Assembly (NCBI GenBank): GCA_911728455.2
Contig: OU452225.1
Location: 27,686,495 to 27,750,494, forward strand
Source: Marthasterias glacialis
Lineage: Eukaryota > Echinodermata > Asteroidea > Forcipulatida > Asteriidae
DNA: 64,000 bases
Direction: 5' to 3'
Shown here: positions 26,075 through 38,801 of the stretch, piece by piece
Layout: every line of letters begins with the position of its first letter
How positions within the stretch are numbered: the first letter of the stretch is position 1
The notes under the pieces: model-generated
Told to the model about the DNA's origin: nothing
Databases searched by the model: none
The model's input: the letters and a program-made list of their open reading frames with translations, nothing else
Position numbers and translations under genes: made by a program

Positions 26075-27886
26075 AGACATAGAATTTTTGTTTATTACAA
26101 AAATACGGTGTTCGGTTGAACGTTACATAATGACGTAGTTCATAAACATTGAACATAAAAAGATGAATTTGTATACAATGTTTGGTTTTTATAGTTAAAC
26201 TTGTACCACACTTTGTAACAACTCCCGTTTCTTGACAAATGTCATCATTCCAAAAAAGTGGCGGTTTCATCTACTCACTATTGCCTATGTACACAGTAAG
26301 TTTTAAGTTTGTACAAGCTTTACTTTTGTTTAAAATTGCTGGAGAAGGTTCGCAGGGAAAGAAGAACACGAGGGAAAAAAAAGCCGTTACAATTAGTGTC
26401 GTAGCACCATTGATTTGAAACTTGTTACCAGAGGACGCAGTTTAATGTAATGACGTCATCAGTTTTAAACTTGAAAATGCAGAGTCCTTTACCTACTCAC
26501 ACACTGAAACCACTGTCCAAAGCTCGTTTTATACTGACCAAAGAACTAAAAAAGAATGGCTTTATAACAATTCTTTCCTTCAACTTCCGGTTGGAACCGC
26601 AATACAAGGTCAAATTGGGGTCATTTCTTTGAGACATTTAAATTGTTTCCAAAAGACCTTTGCGATGATGTGTAGATTGTAAAAATCCATTGTGCACTTC
26701 AGGCGTTCTGATTTAATGAATAAACTTTGATTTATTGTAACTCAACATCTGATGACATCATCATGACGTCATTGTTTTATTTCGCGTCTTCATATTGAGG
26801 TTCAAGTATATGCACAGTTTCAAGGTTCAGTTTAATTTCAATTTTGAGTTATTTATTTGAAGAAAATTTTGGAGGAATTAACATTTAAAGCAACATAATG
26901 GTCTCTATGAGACACCGTATAACACATGGTTTTGATTTTGTTTGATATATTGAAAGTGAAATCAAATAAAACCTTTAAATATGAATATGAAATTAATTAA
27001 AAAGAGCTTTATCATATGTATTTCATGGGGACTTCCGGTTTGGGCAGGAAGCGAGGTCAACTCAGGTCACTAAGAATTATAAAGAACCGCATACATTTAT
27101 TGTAACTCGACTCCTGGAGGAAAAACGAGTTACCTTTTTGGTTTTAACTGCCAGGAAAAACAATGTTTTCGTGCTTTCCAAAGTGTTCCTTTTCCACGCA
27201 GTGCAATTGGCTGCCGCCAGGTTGTGTGTTCAAAATAGTATTCATATTGCCTTTTATCAAAACATTAACCCTTGCTGCCCTCCGTTTTGTTCGCCATCTA
27301 TGCGGTGTCAATAAAACAAAGTGTGTACTTGTGAACGTTGGTGGCGCTATATCAAATTAACGGTCTTATTTTGTAACATCAGGAACACTGGTGTACTGTA
27401 CAGTCAATCTGACATTTGACAGATTCAAATTCCGAGCTCATTATCTGTATTAAAAAGTTTCAAAGTTCTATAAAAACTACCCCACTTTGATAAACATCAT
27501 AAACACAAGTGTGCACGGCTAAAGAAATACACGGACATTTTGAAAGGCGATGACTTTACTTTTAAACTTTACTTTTAAACAGTTTTACTCAGCGTATCCC
27601 GACAACAACTCTCGCGGGGGTAAAGTGCCTCTGGCCCCGCTGTTCCACATTGTGACTCTCGTATGTAAGCACGTACGTGAACGGTAAATATAGAACGAAA
27701 GACGATCATTTTGTCAATTGCATTTTCTCCACCATTATACATCAAACAACTCACGTGAGCATGTGATCGTCTCAGTAAAGTCTCCTCTTCCTCTCCCTGT
27801 CACAATTAAGCCACCAGAATGACATAAAGGGAAACATTTCCACACTGAACTTGGCATGACTTACATGTTTTTCTTTGCGTCGCCAT

Positions 27887-27924
<38 letters not shown>

Positions 27925-28306
27925 CTTAACAACACACCGCAAAGTTCGATGAACTGTGACAAGACCTGACTTGTCGCTAGTAGGTACATGTATATACACA
28001 GCATGCAGTAAAAGCCTAGAGTGCACACGCACGGGGTGCAATACATTGAGGGAACTGTACAGACTTTATCGCCGATCGCGCTAAAAATGGCACTTTTCAC
28101 CTTAATATAACTTCGTTATGCAACGGCCAATTTTGTTCAAATTTCACAATTAGGCTTTTATAGTCGTTATCTATTACCAAAAAATTCAACACGAAGTTTG
28201 CTCAAAAAAAAAAATATATATATATATATTTTTAAACTCGTCGTCGTAACAAACTGTAACATTTGATGACGTCATCAATGTAATATTTTCAAAGGTCATA
28301 AACTAC
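26071..28306 (+). repeat. Segmental repeat, copy B, with extended homology to 44055-45957
   Basis: The first 800 bp match 23868-24700. From about 26372 to 28306 the sequence also matches 44055-45957, with landmarks in the same order: GTGATGTGTAGATTG-like, GGCAGGAAGCGAGGTCAACT, CAGCGTATCCCGACAACAAC, CTCACGTGAGCATGTGAT and GCCGATCGCGCTAAAAA. The homology stops at AAACTACATT (28306 and 45957). The duplicated interior is less AT-rich than its surroundings and could be the body of one transposon; no transposase motif is visible. Confidence 0.8.
27891..27921 (+). repeat. (AC)n microsatellite
   Basis: About 15 AC units. The homologous place in the duplicate at about 45585 has only a few AC units, so the tract expanded in this copy after duplication. 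Confidence 0.95.
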
Positions 28307-28428
28307 ATTCAAATGAGGTCACACATTGTAAACATTTGTAGAATCGTCGAAGGGCCTTAAAATTAAGTTATTATATTAATACACAAAATAATATTATTCA
28401 GATACGATTTTTTATAAAACAAACTACT

Positions 28429-28468
28429 ACTTCCGGTTTCGACCGGAAGTAAAGGTCAAATGGGGTCA
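28429..28468 (+). promoter_or_regulatory. Representative ETS-like palindrome plus AGGTCA direct repeat
   Basis: ACTTCCGGT at 28429-28437 and ACCGGAAGT at 28442-28450 form a perfect 9 bp inverted repeat around 4 nt. It contains CCGGAAGT, a consensus ETS core, on both strands. Immediately after come AGGTCA (28453-28458), 4 nt and GGGTCA (28463-28468), a DR4-like nuclear-receptor half-site pair. The combination recurs near 23088, 23235, 23562, 28877, 29822, 30118, 30270 and 30590, and inverted near 51740 and 62840. Sequence match only; binding is inference. Confidence 0.5.
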
Positions 28469-28588
28469 CACCCTGTGTAAGATTTGTTTAATACTTCATG
28501 ACCTTTCATATGGTGTAAAGATCATGTATGTAGCATATCTGATTCTGGAGATATGAGTATTTTAATAAAAAACTTCAATTTAATATAA

Positions 28589-28608
28589 TGACGTCATCGA
28601 TGACGTCA
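28589..28608 (+). promoter_or_regulatory. Representative double CRE-like site
   Basis: TGACGTCA at 28589-28596 and 28601-28608 are two perfect cAMP-response-element palindromes 12 bp apart, about one helical turn. The same pair, usually with TCAA between the sites, recurs near 23717, 25318 (three copies), 25891, 29045, 29985, 30750 and 51590. Function is not shown by the sequence. Confidence 0.5.
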
Positions 28609-30936
28609 TCATTCTAAATTTTGTTCTTTGTCATGTACACGCTTTGGTCTAAATACGTGGTAAGTTTCAAGTCCGTACATGCTCTATTTTTTGAGATAGC
28701 AAAATAATTTTTTTTTCAACCTCGTGTACCATTTTCGTTGTGACGTAGCTATGACGTCACACATCATATTTTTAGAATGCTCTTGAGTTAAAGAAAATAT
28801 TATGCATTGAACATTTTTTCATATTTTCATGCACTAAGGCTCTAGAGCCCAAAATAACATGATTTGTTACTTTAACTTCCGGTTTCGACCGGAAGTAAAG
28901 GTCAAATGGGGTCACGTTGTGCACCGCATTTGTAGATCTTTATAAGAGGTTTCATGTAAAAAAAGAATCTTGAACGTAGCTGTTTTGGTTTTGAAGATAT
29001 GATTGTTCAAATTATTTAAGGTTTTTTTAACGTTTATTTAACGTAATGACGTCATCAATGACGTCACCATTCCCAAAAAGTGGCGGTGCCGTCTACTCAC
29101 CGAGGTTGATGTTCATGAGAAGTTTCAAGTTCATACAAGTTTCAGTTTTTCTCAAAATTGGCGGAGAAGGTTCGCAGGGAAAGAAGAACACGAGGAAAAA
29201 ATAAAAAAAAAAAAAAAAAACTAGAGATTGAGAGTTTGTGGACAAACTCACGGTGTTCGGCTGGAACGTAATAAAGTGATTGCGTCATTGAAAACAAGGT
29301 CAATATTGTATGCTGTGCTGATGGGCAAAATTTTTATTTGTACCTTGTGTTGATCTTTAGGCATGAAGGTCAGTCATATGAAACTACAACTTCCGGTTTT
29401 GACATGAACTATGGTTCAAATAGGGTCACACTCTGCGATAGTTGTACAGTATTTCAAGGGCTTGCATATGGAGCAAATATCTCGTGTGTAACTTTTATGA
29501 TCCCCAAATGATTTTTTTAAACATTAAACGTTGATTTAATATGACTTCATCAATGATGTCATAATCCGAAAATAATCCAGTTTCATCTACACAGTAATGT
29601 CTAAGGCAACAGTAAGTTTCAAGTCTGTATCACGTTCAGTTGAGGAATTATGAATTTACTATCTGTGACATTTCAACATCCGTTTCAACCGGAAGTAAGG
29701 GTCAAATGGGGTCACATCTTCAACACAATTTTAGAATTGTTAACGAGCTTTCAGATGAAGTAATGATTATTAATGAATTCTGTTTTGTTATTGAAAAATA
29801 ATCTTTTTGAAAAAAAAAATTCAACTTCCTGTTTCGACCGGAAGTCAAGGTCAAATGGGGTCACAAACTGTGTAAGATGTGCAGAGTAATTGAAGAGCTT
29901 TTATATGGCGCAAATATCTTGTATGTATCATTTACGGTTCTTCAGATATGAATTTTTGAAATATTAAACGTTGATTTATTGTAATGACGTCATCAATGAC
30001 GTCATCATCCAGAGAAGACAATGCAGTTTACTGCACGGTAAAGTTGAAGGTAAAAGTAAGTTTCAAGACTGTACCTCGTTTGGTTAATGACCTATGAATT
30101 TTTTTATACTTAAACTTCAACTTCCGGTTTCAACCGGAAGTCAAGGTCAAATGGGGTCACACTTTCTGTAAAACATGTAGACTGGTTAAAGTGTTTTTAG
30201 ATGAAGTAATGGTTATTACTATAGCCTGTTTTTTATTGAAATATGATTTTTTTGGAAAAATGACATATTAACTTCCGGTTTCGACCGGAAGTCAAGGTCA
30301 AATGGGGTCACACACTGTAAGATTTGTAGAGTAATCAAAAAGCTTTCATATGGTGCAAAGATCTTGTATGTAACATAAACGGTTCTTCAGATATGGATTT
30401 TTTAAATATTAAACGTTGATTTAATATAATGACGCAATCAATGACGTCACCTTTAACGGCCGGAAGACATTGTCAAACCAGTATTATGTCTGTACAAAAG
30501 TTTAAGCAGGCTAACCGATCTTCAAACTGTCATTCAAATTTTGTCAATATGATAAGCAGTTCTTGGGATATGAATTTTTGAAATTTTGAACTTCCGGTTT
30601 CGACCGGAAGTAAAGGTCAAATGAGGTCAAGTTGTGCACGACAATTAAAGGTCATTACAAGAACTTTTATGTTTTGAAAGAATCTCGTACGTAGCTTTTC
30701 TGGTTCTCAAGATATGAATTTTCTAATTATTAATGGTTTATTTAGCATAATGACGTCATCAATGACGTCATCATTCTAAAAAAGTTGCGGTTTCATCTAC
30801 TAACTATGGTTCATGTTCCTGGTAAGTTTCAAGTTCATATAAGCTTTACTTTTGTTAAAAATCGACGGAGAAGGTTCGCTGATAAGAATACGAGGAAAAA
30901 AAAAAAAAAAAAAAAAAAAAAACTTAACAATAACAA

Positions 30937-31129
30937 TAGGTTTTCGGCTCAAAGCCGAACACCTAAAAAAAAAAAAACAGAACAATAACAATAGTTGTTC
31001 GGCTGTTGGCCGAACACCTAAAAAAAAAAACAGAACAATAACAATAGTTGTTCGGCTGTTGGCCGAACACCTAAAAAAAAAATAATTAACAATAACAATA
31101 GGTTTTCGGCTAAAAGCCGAACACCTAAT
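30937..31129 (+). repeat. Four tandem GTTCGGC hairpin units with A-rich spacers
   Basis: Each ~53 bp unit is AACAATAACAATAG, then a stem TTCGGC-loop-GCCGAA, then CACCTAA and an A run. The loop/stem is TCAAA or TAAAA in the outer units and TGTTG in the two inner units. The same hairpin and CACCTAATT end is seen at 46395-46418, so this is the 3' terminus of the CRE/ETS element family, here present four times in a row. A terminal hairpin followed by CTAA resembles Helitron ends, but GGTGTTCGGC at the other end makes it equally a TIR. Confidence 0.75.
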
Positions 31130-31166
31130 TATTATTCAGTGCAGCATGTAATGTTTTCCCCCTTAA

Positions 31167-31315
31167 CTCTTTCACTCCGTTAAGTCCATTTATGACTGCT
31201 TGTGCACAACTCAAATTGTCAGCAAAGCCATTTATGGCATCGATTTTGTACAGTATCAAATGACAAAAAAAATCATGTCCATATATGTACGTGCAGAAAT
31301 TCCGGAGTTAAAGAG
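31167..31315. mobile_element. TTAA-flanked MITE, copy 1
   Basis: The ends are CTCTTTCACTCCG and CCGGAGTTAAAGAG, imperfect inverted repeats, flanked directly by TTAA on both sides (31163-31166 and 31316-31319). The length is 149 bp. A second copy lies at 38802-38952. A TTAA target duplication is the hallmark of piggyBac-type transposases, so a piggyBac-dependent MITE is likely (inference). There is no coding capacity. Confidence 0.75.
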
Positions 31316-31319
31316 TTAA

Positions 31320-34300
31320 GATAAAGATGTAGCAGAATTACAGCATATTAAATGAAGAAATCCTCAGTAAGGAAGAGGATTATAGTTGGACAATATTCAT
31401 GATACTGAGATTTACTCTGACTAAAACATGCAAATAATAATCATTTGTTCTCAAACTGTTTACATTTTTGTACAGAAGGATGTTGGTCAACAGTTTGTTA
31501 TGAGCAAGAGACAACTTGAATGAACTTTCTTGTAGATGAACTCTTAGAGGGATTTGATCATCAGATGGATCCATTGATCTACAGTCTTCTAGTGCAAACT
31601 TCATTTATCTGTTAAGAACCAATGAGGGTGTGGTTTGGATCTCAAGTCAGTCTACCTTCAGGCTCTCTTTGTCCGTCAATCACAAGAACAAACATGTAAG
31701 TATATTGAATCGTTAACCCTAACAGTCCCTATTCCATCAAACTCTAACAGCAGGTTTTGTTGAACTGTGTTGGCCTGGGTACTGCATGAGTAAACTGATA
31801 CATGGGTTCAGGCATACCACCATAATCAGAGTACAACAGTTTGGGTGTTGAATTATAGTGTTGGAATTTGTTAGAGTGGGGAAGGATCCTAGTACATCAC
31901 TCCAGGAAGTTAGGGTTAACCCTTTAGCCCTCAAACGGCCTAAAATCGTCCTGCCTTTTATTCCTGGAACTGCCCGGAACCGCCCTCGAAGTTTGAAAGT
32001 TGTAACTGGAGTTTTACACATGCAATTGAAACACATTTAAACAGCCATATGTAGAAATCTATTTTAAGATTAAGAAGGTCTTTGGTCCCCATAGGAAAAA
32101 TTTTGTTGTCTACCTCCAAAGGTTGAAAGGTCGGGAGTCCTATCACTAATCTTATCACCATAACATGCAAACCCCTAAATGAATAGGTCTAGTTGTTTCA
32201 TTGTGTGGACAGACAGTACTTTATGTACAGTGTATTTCATGTGCGATGTATACGGTAATGGAGACCGTGCTTTTTTTCCACGGTAGACTTACAGGTGTTT
32301 TTACTCACTGAATACCATGATTTGAAAGGATTTTATGGACAATTTAATGCAAAAAATATCTGTAAATAATAGAGGCATTACTTTTTATTTCCAAAGGTGT
32401 GTTGTTCTTTTTTTCAGAATTTTTTTTGACATTTGTTTCTGTTGCGACCACAGATAGTTGATCAAACCTCTGTGGACAACTTTCCAAGTCACAAACATAT
32501 ACTTAGTACACAAACAATGTTTCTTTAGTTTTAGTCGTTCTCTGTTATGCCAATCTCTAAGCTTTCATTTTGGAAAAGCTGAAAGTAGACAAAACAACTG
32601 TGCAAATCATTCAAAAGGACATTTTCATCCTCTACACAATAAACTATAATTGTAACACAGGAAAATAATAACGAAAGCTAAAGGTTTCCTTGTACAGTTA
32701 AAAATATTTTGAACTTCCGTGGTGCGTTCATGGAGTGAATTAGTAGAAGTTTGATTGTTCGCAAGTGATAAAAGAGTTAATCCTTGATTAAATTTAGTGA
32801 GATTGGTATGTTGGGAAACTAACTTTATTGACCCCTTCAATCAAGAAAGAACTTAACTGACTCAGAGTGAGTCAGTCAGTTGAATATTGGTGTCATTTAC
32901 CAGGAGAATCCTAACCATCAATAGGACCCAGGTAGACAGGCTGATTGCCAAATCTAAATTAAATTCTCTACAATAAACATGAGATTACATGTAAGGTAGA
33001 AAGCAAAGGTTGCTGAGTTGTCCAGTGATTTAATTAATTTATTATGCAGTAATGCAGACATACCACATGAGCTCTTGATATGTCCTTAATGTCAAAAGGC
33101 TAGGGATACATTGTCTTAAGTTCTTATCCCACTAAAGCACATGTACAATATTGATAAATGTCCAGATCAGTATTCACCTTTGTGTGACCCAACAGAATAC
33201 TTTAAGATAATAATAATAATACTTTACAGATAATTTAAGCCTAATCAGTCATTGGAGTCACAAATATATAGTGCATGTTTTCACTGTTTGAGAACATCAA
33301 GTTTTGGTCTCATGAGATCAAAACTAATCGTTTCACTCATTATTTTTTTGTGATTTTTCCCACCATGACCGTTTATACTTATTGTAAGTTTTGTGCAAAT
33401 CTCTAGTAATTTTTTTCTAATTTTTCCCAATGTTCACACCCTTTACTCTATCCACCAAAACATTTAACAAAAAAGTGTGTAACAGAGTTGCGATTTTGAG
33501 CCTTGAATACGACTGTACGATAATACTTCCATAAACTATGTTTACAAGCCACCCTAGTAAAAATAGTACAACTTTAGTAAACATTTTATCAAAAAATGTT
33601 TAAATATGAGTTAGTAATAAAAATTATGAAAATTTAAATCAAAATTAACACAAAACCCTTTAAATGATGACTAGCGCTGTGGTAAAATATAGCAAAAGTG
33701 ATAGAGGAGCGCCAAGTCCACAAGTAAAAGCGTATTAAATTTTTGGCACAGGATTTTAAACTGCCTGAAGATCCTGATGCATGATCTCACCCATTTTCCC
33801 CATTGTCATTGATCTCCATTAATAATTCGTTGGAAATAGTGATTTGTATTCGTTGGGACGAGGTTGCCACACAAACTGCATTTTAGTGTTTGGCTCACCT
33901 GTCAATAATGGAATCTCCCAACTCCACAAATTACGCGCTGTGTAAGCTGGCCATGTGACTGTCAGTGATAGGGGTGGTGTAAGTGGTATCTCCCAGTGTA
34001 CTCAAACAATTGCACATGTTTGCCTACTTTGTCTATGTACTTGGATTGAAACATGGAAAGGTGACCTCGCATAAAATTTCAATTAAAAATGTATTTCCCG
34101 AATATGGAAATCCATACAGAGGTTGTTTTGGGATAAGCATGGCCAAATTGATGGTGTAGTTTTAGCGACAAATGCTGTGAAAAACTCTTTGTTTTATCCA
34201 AAGCAGGCCAAAGGTAGCGCCCATGAAATTGAGGGTGCCATCGGCCCAAATTTACAATTTCATACAGCCATAAATAGTTTAATACTCAATAGAACCAGTA

Positions 34301-35727
34301 CAGACTCAGAATCGTAGTTTTCGACTGTTTTTTGCCCAATTTTTTGTCAGAAATTGTGTTTTCCTCATAACTCCTGTATTTTTGATCTGAATGTTTTGAA
34401 ACTTGGCAAACTTGTACATTTTACCAAGATCAATATAAGTCGAACCTACATTAGTTACTGTAGTCACCTGTTAGGGCATTATAATCCATTAATTTATCCC
34501 ATTTTGGCGGGAAAAAACATTTTTTTGCTTACTTTTTCTTAAAAATCAAAATGGATGCTGCCAAGGGCTCAGGAAAAAAAAGAATGCTTGTTTGACAAAT
34601 CCATATATTTTTGGGGTCTGAAAAGGAAGAAATTAGCATGTTAAAAATGTCCTATTGTTGAAAAACTTTATATAATTTGACCCCCTAGTTACATCCTGAA
34701 AACACAAAGTCCAAGATGGGCGCCAAAATGGCCGCCATTTTGAATTTCCAAAACCATTACAGACTATTACTGACTATCACGTGACTCATTACTATTTATC
34801 ACTTGTCTGGCAAAGAAACCAAAAATCAGTGGAAATTATGTTCAAAAAGTGGCTGAGGCAACAGCTAACCCCCGGTATCAATTATTTTTTGACAACATGA
34901 TCCTAGATATACTTTGGGAAAAGTCAGAAATTTGGCGGTGATCGGACTAAGTCTTAAAAAGTTTCATGAAAAAAATTGGTGCATTGTGCCCCCCCCCCCC
35001 CCCCCCCCCCCCCGGTCCTGATAGGGTTGAGTCACTAGTTAACAGTTTTTTTAAATTTACATCACTTTGCGAGACAGTGGGCGAGGAGAACAAGGAGGAA
35101 TATAATTAGGTCACCAGATTTGTCAAGTTGTAAAGTTTTTTTACTAATGCAGTCTAGTGTAAATTTGAGTCCTGGCTGTTATGCCCAGCTGTCTGGCTCC
35201 AAGTGAACATATCCATTAAATCATCAAACTACAACATTTTCAAAAGAGTCTAGTTGCACTGTTGTGCATCATGCACAATAAATTTGTAAGATTTTTCATC
35301 ACAGCATTGCCTGAAAATGGGTAAATAAAATGGCAACACAGAAAGTAACTGAGTGAAATAATGGCCTAGGAAGCCTATGCCCTTACAGTTACCGATACAT
35401 AAGCTGCCCCTGACCCATTAACTGCTCGGCGGTGCTACTCTTTTTCGGAATTCAATGTTGGGCATCTCTGGTGTAATGAAAATCCAATCAGTTTGCCCCC
35501 ATGGGAATTACAGTAGGCATATTGTCAAAAATTACTTATTAGGTTTAATACAAATGATTACTGCTGAGTATCTTTCATAACCAGGAACATTTTTGTCAAG
35601 AATGAAGTATCGCTCATAGCCTGCAAGTAATTATAACATCTTTTATTTCTTTCATCTTTCTACAACAATACATAACAACAATTATTTAACTTCTAATTGA
35701 TAGCATTTCATCAATATGGTGACAAGT
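31320..35727. other. AT-rich stretch without recognised gene
   Basis: I see no exon with protein homology, no RNA gene and no clear repeat boundary here. A TTAACCCTTTAGCCCTC segment at about 31915 is transposon-end-like but has no partner I can find. The stretch 34690-34760 has CCAAAATGGCCGCCATTTTG, a palindromic YY1-like motif. ORFs of 60-100 codons look random in composition. Confidence 0.6.
34985..35013 (+). repeat. Poly-C tract
   Basis: A run of about 30 C (poly-G on the minus strand) in AT-rich sequence. It could form quadruplex or i-motif structures and is prone to assembly length errors. Confidence 0.9.
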
Positions 35728-36026
35728 CAGGGGCGGATCCAGGATTTTTCAACAAAGGGGGGGGGGGGCATGATATTTACCGATCAAGCAGCAAATGATG
35801 ATTGAAGGCAAGTTGTGGCAATTGCAAGTGGGTAGTGCGAAGCCCTAACAGCGTTTTTTACCCACCTCTTATTGTTTGACATTACAGTGAACATTGTAGT
35901 ATAATGTCGAAAGTTTATTTCTCATTGCAAGTGGGCGGGATGATATCTTGATTTTTTTTTCCGCAAGGAAAAGTAGTGGTGGGGGGGGGGCGTGTGCCCC
36001 TCATGCCCCCTCTGGATCCACCCCTG
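35728..36026. mobile_element. hAT-like MITE (299 bp)
   Basis: The ends are CAGGGGCGGATCCAGGAT and CTGGATCCACCCCTG, inverted repeats of the CAGGGGCGGATC type common in hAT-derived MITEs. Flanking 8-mers TGACAAGT and CAAGAAGT agree at 5 of 8 positions, compatible with an old 8 bp hAT target duplication. Subterminal G runs lie inside both ends (35757-35768 and 35978-35990). There is no ORF of note. Confidence 0.72.
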
Positions 36027-37269
36027 CAAGAAGTATGTAAAGCTGTCCAGACATTGTTAATAATGTTTCAATGAAAACTTTTAATTTTGCAGTGAGCCAT
36101 TGAATTTCATATTTTGGTACAATGAAATTGTACATTTTTCAGAGTTTGAAGTTTTTGAATCGAGTCTGTTTCCTTCTTGCATTAATCTACAACAAACCTT
36201 TAGCTTTCCACAACTGTGAAACCTAACTGTAGGTTTATCTATTCAAGTTCTTGTTATTTGACTCAGCTATGATGTTTAGTAATTGAGATTTGAGTGGTAA
36301 ACAAACCAAGTAGGTTCATGGATTATTTTGGTTCACAGTTACAACCTTTTTCGGAATAATCATGTAGGCATTTTGAGGTGAACTTGAAAAATATAATGCT
36401 TGTCATTTATAGTGATTATTTTAACAGAACGAAATATCAATGAAAGAAATATCAGTTAAAGTAAAACTTTTCTTGTCCATATAAATGGTTGAGCTTGTCA
36501 TTAAAAGTAACGATTATTTTTATATGACTGTTTTTTTTTTTTTTTTTACATACCTAAAGTGACACATTGGTCATCTGCTGTATGTATTTTTTTCCAAACT
36601 GAGTTGTTTATAAAGAACCATGTGAATACCTCTGCAATGCACACAGGAGTAACCTTTGTAGATTTTACAAGACAATATTTTAGTAATGACATTATTTTTG
36701 TGAATAATGAAGGTGAATATCAGGATCATTATAATATATTGATGGAACCCTGACAATCAATATGATAAAAGCCCTATTTGTCTGATTCAAACAAGATACT
36801 ACTTAATGAACATACATTATTACCACAAAACTTCAATAAATAACAGCCAAAAAGTTTCAGTATTTTTGTAGGCCTAAATCACAATCAAGGCACATCAATT
36901 TTTTTTTTTTAAGTGGCAATGATACTTGTTTTTGATAAGTTTGCACATGTCACCAAAGTCAAAGTAAATGACAGTTTTATGGTACTGATATCCATCAGTG
37001 GGTCATTCCGTGTCAATTCAACACGCTTTTGGACCTGACCGTCACAGATTGAAATAAAATTTGGTGTGCTGGATGGACTCCTTGAGAAACCCCCAGAACC
37101 GAAATTTTATGTAATTCGGACAATAATTTTCTGAGATATGGGTTAATGAACTTTTGACTAATTAGCTTGACTCTCTGTGTTTTGACAGCCATATCTCCAA
37201 AAGTAAATTACCGGTACACTGTCCACTCGGCCATAGCACGCAATTTACTATGACATAAAAATATTTTAA
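36027..37269. other. AT-rich stretch without recognised gene
   Basis: It contains a poly-T run (36530-36548) and only ORFs of up to about 65 codons without recognisable motifs. The part 37000-37200, starting GGGTCATTCCGTGTCAATTC, reads like part of an interspersed repeat, but no second copy is in this window. Confidence 0.6.
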
Positions 37270-37640
37270 TTATATAGATTTAAGAGCTTTACAAATTAGT
37301 TACAATTAAATTAAAAAATGATCAATCTAAAACCATTCTTAAGACAAAATTTTGCAATTATAGCACTAAGTTTTTAATGAAAAATTATGCCGTTGCCATT
37401 TTTTTGCAAGATGTTTTTTGTCTTCAAATTTCTCTTTCTGAAAATGTTCAAATCCTAAGTTGTCAATTTTTGTTACTGATTGTTTGCAGTTTACATGGAT
37501 TTCAATTTATAAACAAGAAATTCTTAATTTTTAACAACGATTTCAGCTTTGACAACAGTTAGGCTACCAATGAATGTAAAGATGTTACACCAATAATGTA
37601 GTATAGCCTAACTCAACAAGTATTGAATGGTGTAAAATGT
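37270..37640 (+). repeat. Interspersed repeat with degenerate tRNA-like middle (uninterrupted copy)
   Basis: TAGATTTAAGAGCTTTACAA at its left matches 39645-39665. Its right part (GATTGTTTGCAGTTTACAT to GGTGTAAAAT) matches 46438-46594. In the second copy the two halves are 6.6 kb apart because a LINE and a CRE/ETS element sit between them. The middle, 37385-37465, lines up with the tRNA-like sequence at 39752-39824 (GTTCAAATCC is kept) but has lost its fold. This copy therefore represents the empty site. Confidence 0.7.
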
Positions 37641-38772
37641 TAAAGGGACACACCGGTTTTGTGAATAGATTATAAAGGTCTTGACATGGTCTTGACAGTA
37701 GAGATGAGATATCCTGAAACGAAACCACCACATTTGGCCATTTTTGAAAATTTTTCGGTCCTATGGTTTTTTTGAACCAATTTTTTGGTTCGGATAAATC
37801 ACGTGATCTTAGGAGTAAGTTTTACTTCCAGCCGTATAAAAGTTAATTGCTGCGTCAATTTCAACTGTGATTTTGAAATAATTATTCATGAGTATTTGAC
37901 AAAATAGAGCATGTATTCATATTATGGATACAAATTATACATAATTATGAAAAATTGTGCGGAAAATCTTAACCAAGAAGGAGGGCCACTTCTTCTCAAC
38001 AACAACGGGAGGCTTGGTTGACAAAAGTCATTGGTCAAGCCAACGTAAAACCATGGACGACGATGAGGGATATACTCACCGGTGATCATGATGACAACGT
38101 GAATGATGCATTCTTTGCCAGAATTTTGATGGACAGCTTTGTGGCATAGAATTTGGGATAGGCCTAGGTTTATTTCAATCATGGAGGTAGTCAATAAACA
38201 TAATAAAGACCATCGTCAATACTAGTGGTTTGCGCAATGATGTGACGTTGTCTTTTGGTATATTGGTGCTCGTGGTTTTTTGGCTGCGATCAGTTGTATC
38301 GTGTTTTTTTTTAGACTTTTTCCCTTGTGGTTTTACAATCTTTGGATTGTTCGTCTTTATGTTTTTTACGACAATCTTGGGATCTCAAAGGAATGTTTTC
38401 CATGGTTTCGGACCCTTTGAAGGAAATACAGTTTTGTGTGTGTGAAGATGGAACCGTGACCATGTTTATGTTTACACACATGTGCTGGAGATACATGTAT
38501 GCAGACTGGGTCCTCCAGTCTTGACATAGTGACACTATTGACAATAAAAGCACCAGTCTACTTGCAACATCGTGTGACATTGCAGCGTAAATTTCACACT
38601 CAAAACGGCTGGTAAAGCGTATACACAGACCTTTCCCGCTTTTGTTTTTTTGTCTATTTTTCGTGATTTATGGGCCACTTTGATGATTTTTTACAACAAC
38701 CATCTTAAAATTTCTTGTTTTTCTTTCTATATCACTATTTAGTGGAATAAGTAAGCTGGTGTGTCCCCTAAA
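37641..38772. mobile_element. 1.1 kb TIR DNA element
   Basis: The left end reads AGGGACACACCGGTTTT and the right end AAGCTGGTGTGTCCC, which are inverted with one or two mismatches in the outer 13 bp. Open frames inside (37922-38194 minus, 90 codons; 38230-38445 plus, 71 codons) have no transposase-like motif. It abuts the right end of the repeat at 37270-37640, and the homologous repeat end at 46594 lacks it. Superfamily not assigned. Confidence 0.68.
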
Positions 38773-38801
38773 CTAAATATATTACAATTGAGGCACATTA
38801 A

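Larger units (their letters stand above)
23019..31140 (+). repeat. Cluster of CRE/ETS-module repeats (complex direct duplications)
   Basis: Units of roughly 150-300 bp recur throughout. Typical parts are an ETS-like palindrome (ACTTCCGGT, 4 nt, ACCGGAAGT), then AAGGTCAAATGGGGTCACA. After 100-150 bp of AT-rich sequence comes ATATGAATTTT with TTAAACGTTGATTTA, then paired TGACGTCA sites. Many units end with GGAGAAGGTTCGCAGG and a poly-A run. Larger direct duplications are overlaid: 23022-23650 resembles 30050-30660, and 23868-24700 resembles 26071-26880. I recognise no protein-coding gene. The pattern suggests a transposon family amplified in place. I cannot name the family. Confidence 0.85.

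Noticed and set aside
25891-26076. Lysine-rich ORFs next to poly-A tracts (also near 30785-31085 and 46245-46439)
   Set aside because: They run through A-rich ends of CRE/ETS repeats and have no conserved domain.
37922-38445. 90- and 71-codon ORFs as a small transposase
   Set aside because: No catalytic motif, opposite strands, and the length is far below any transposase.
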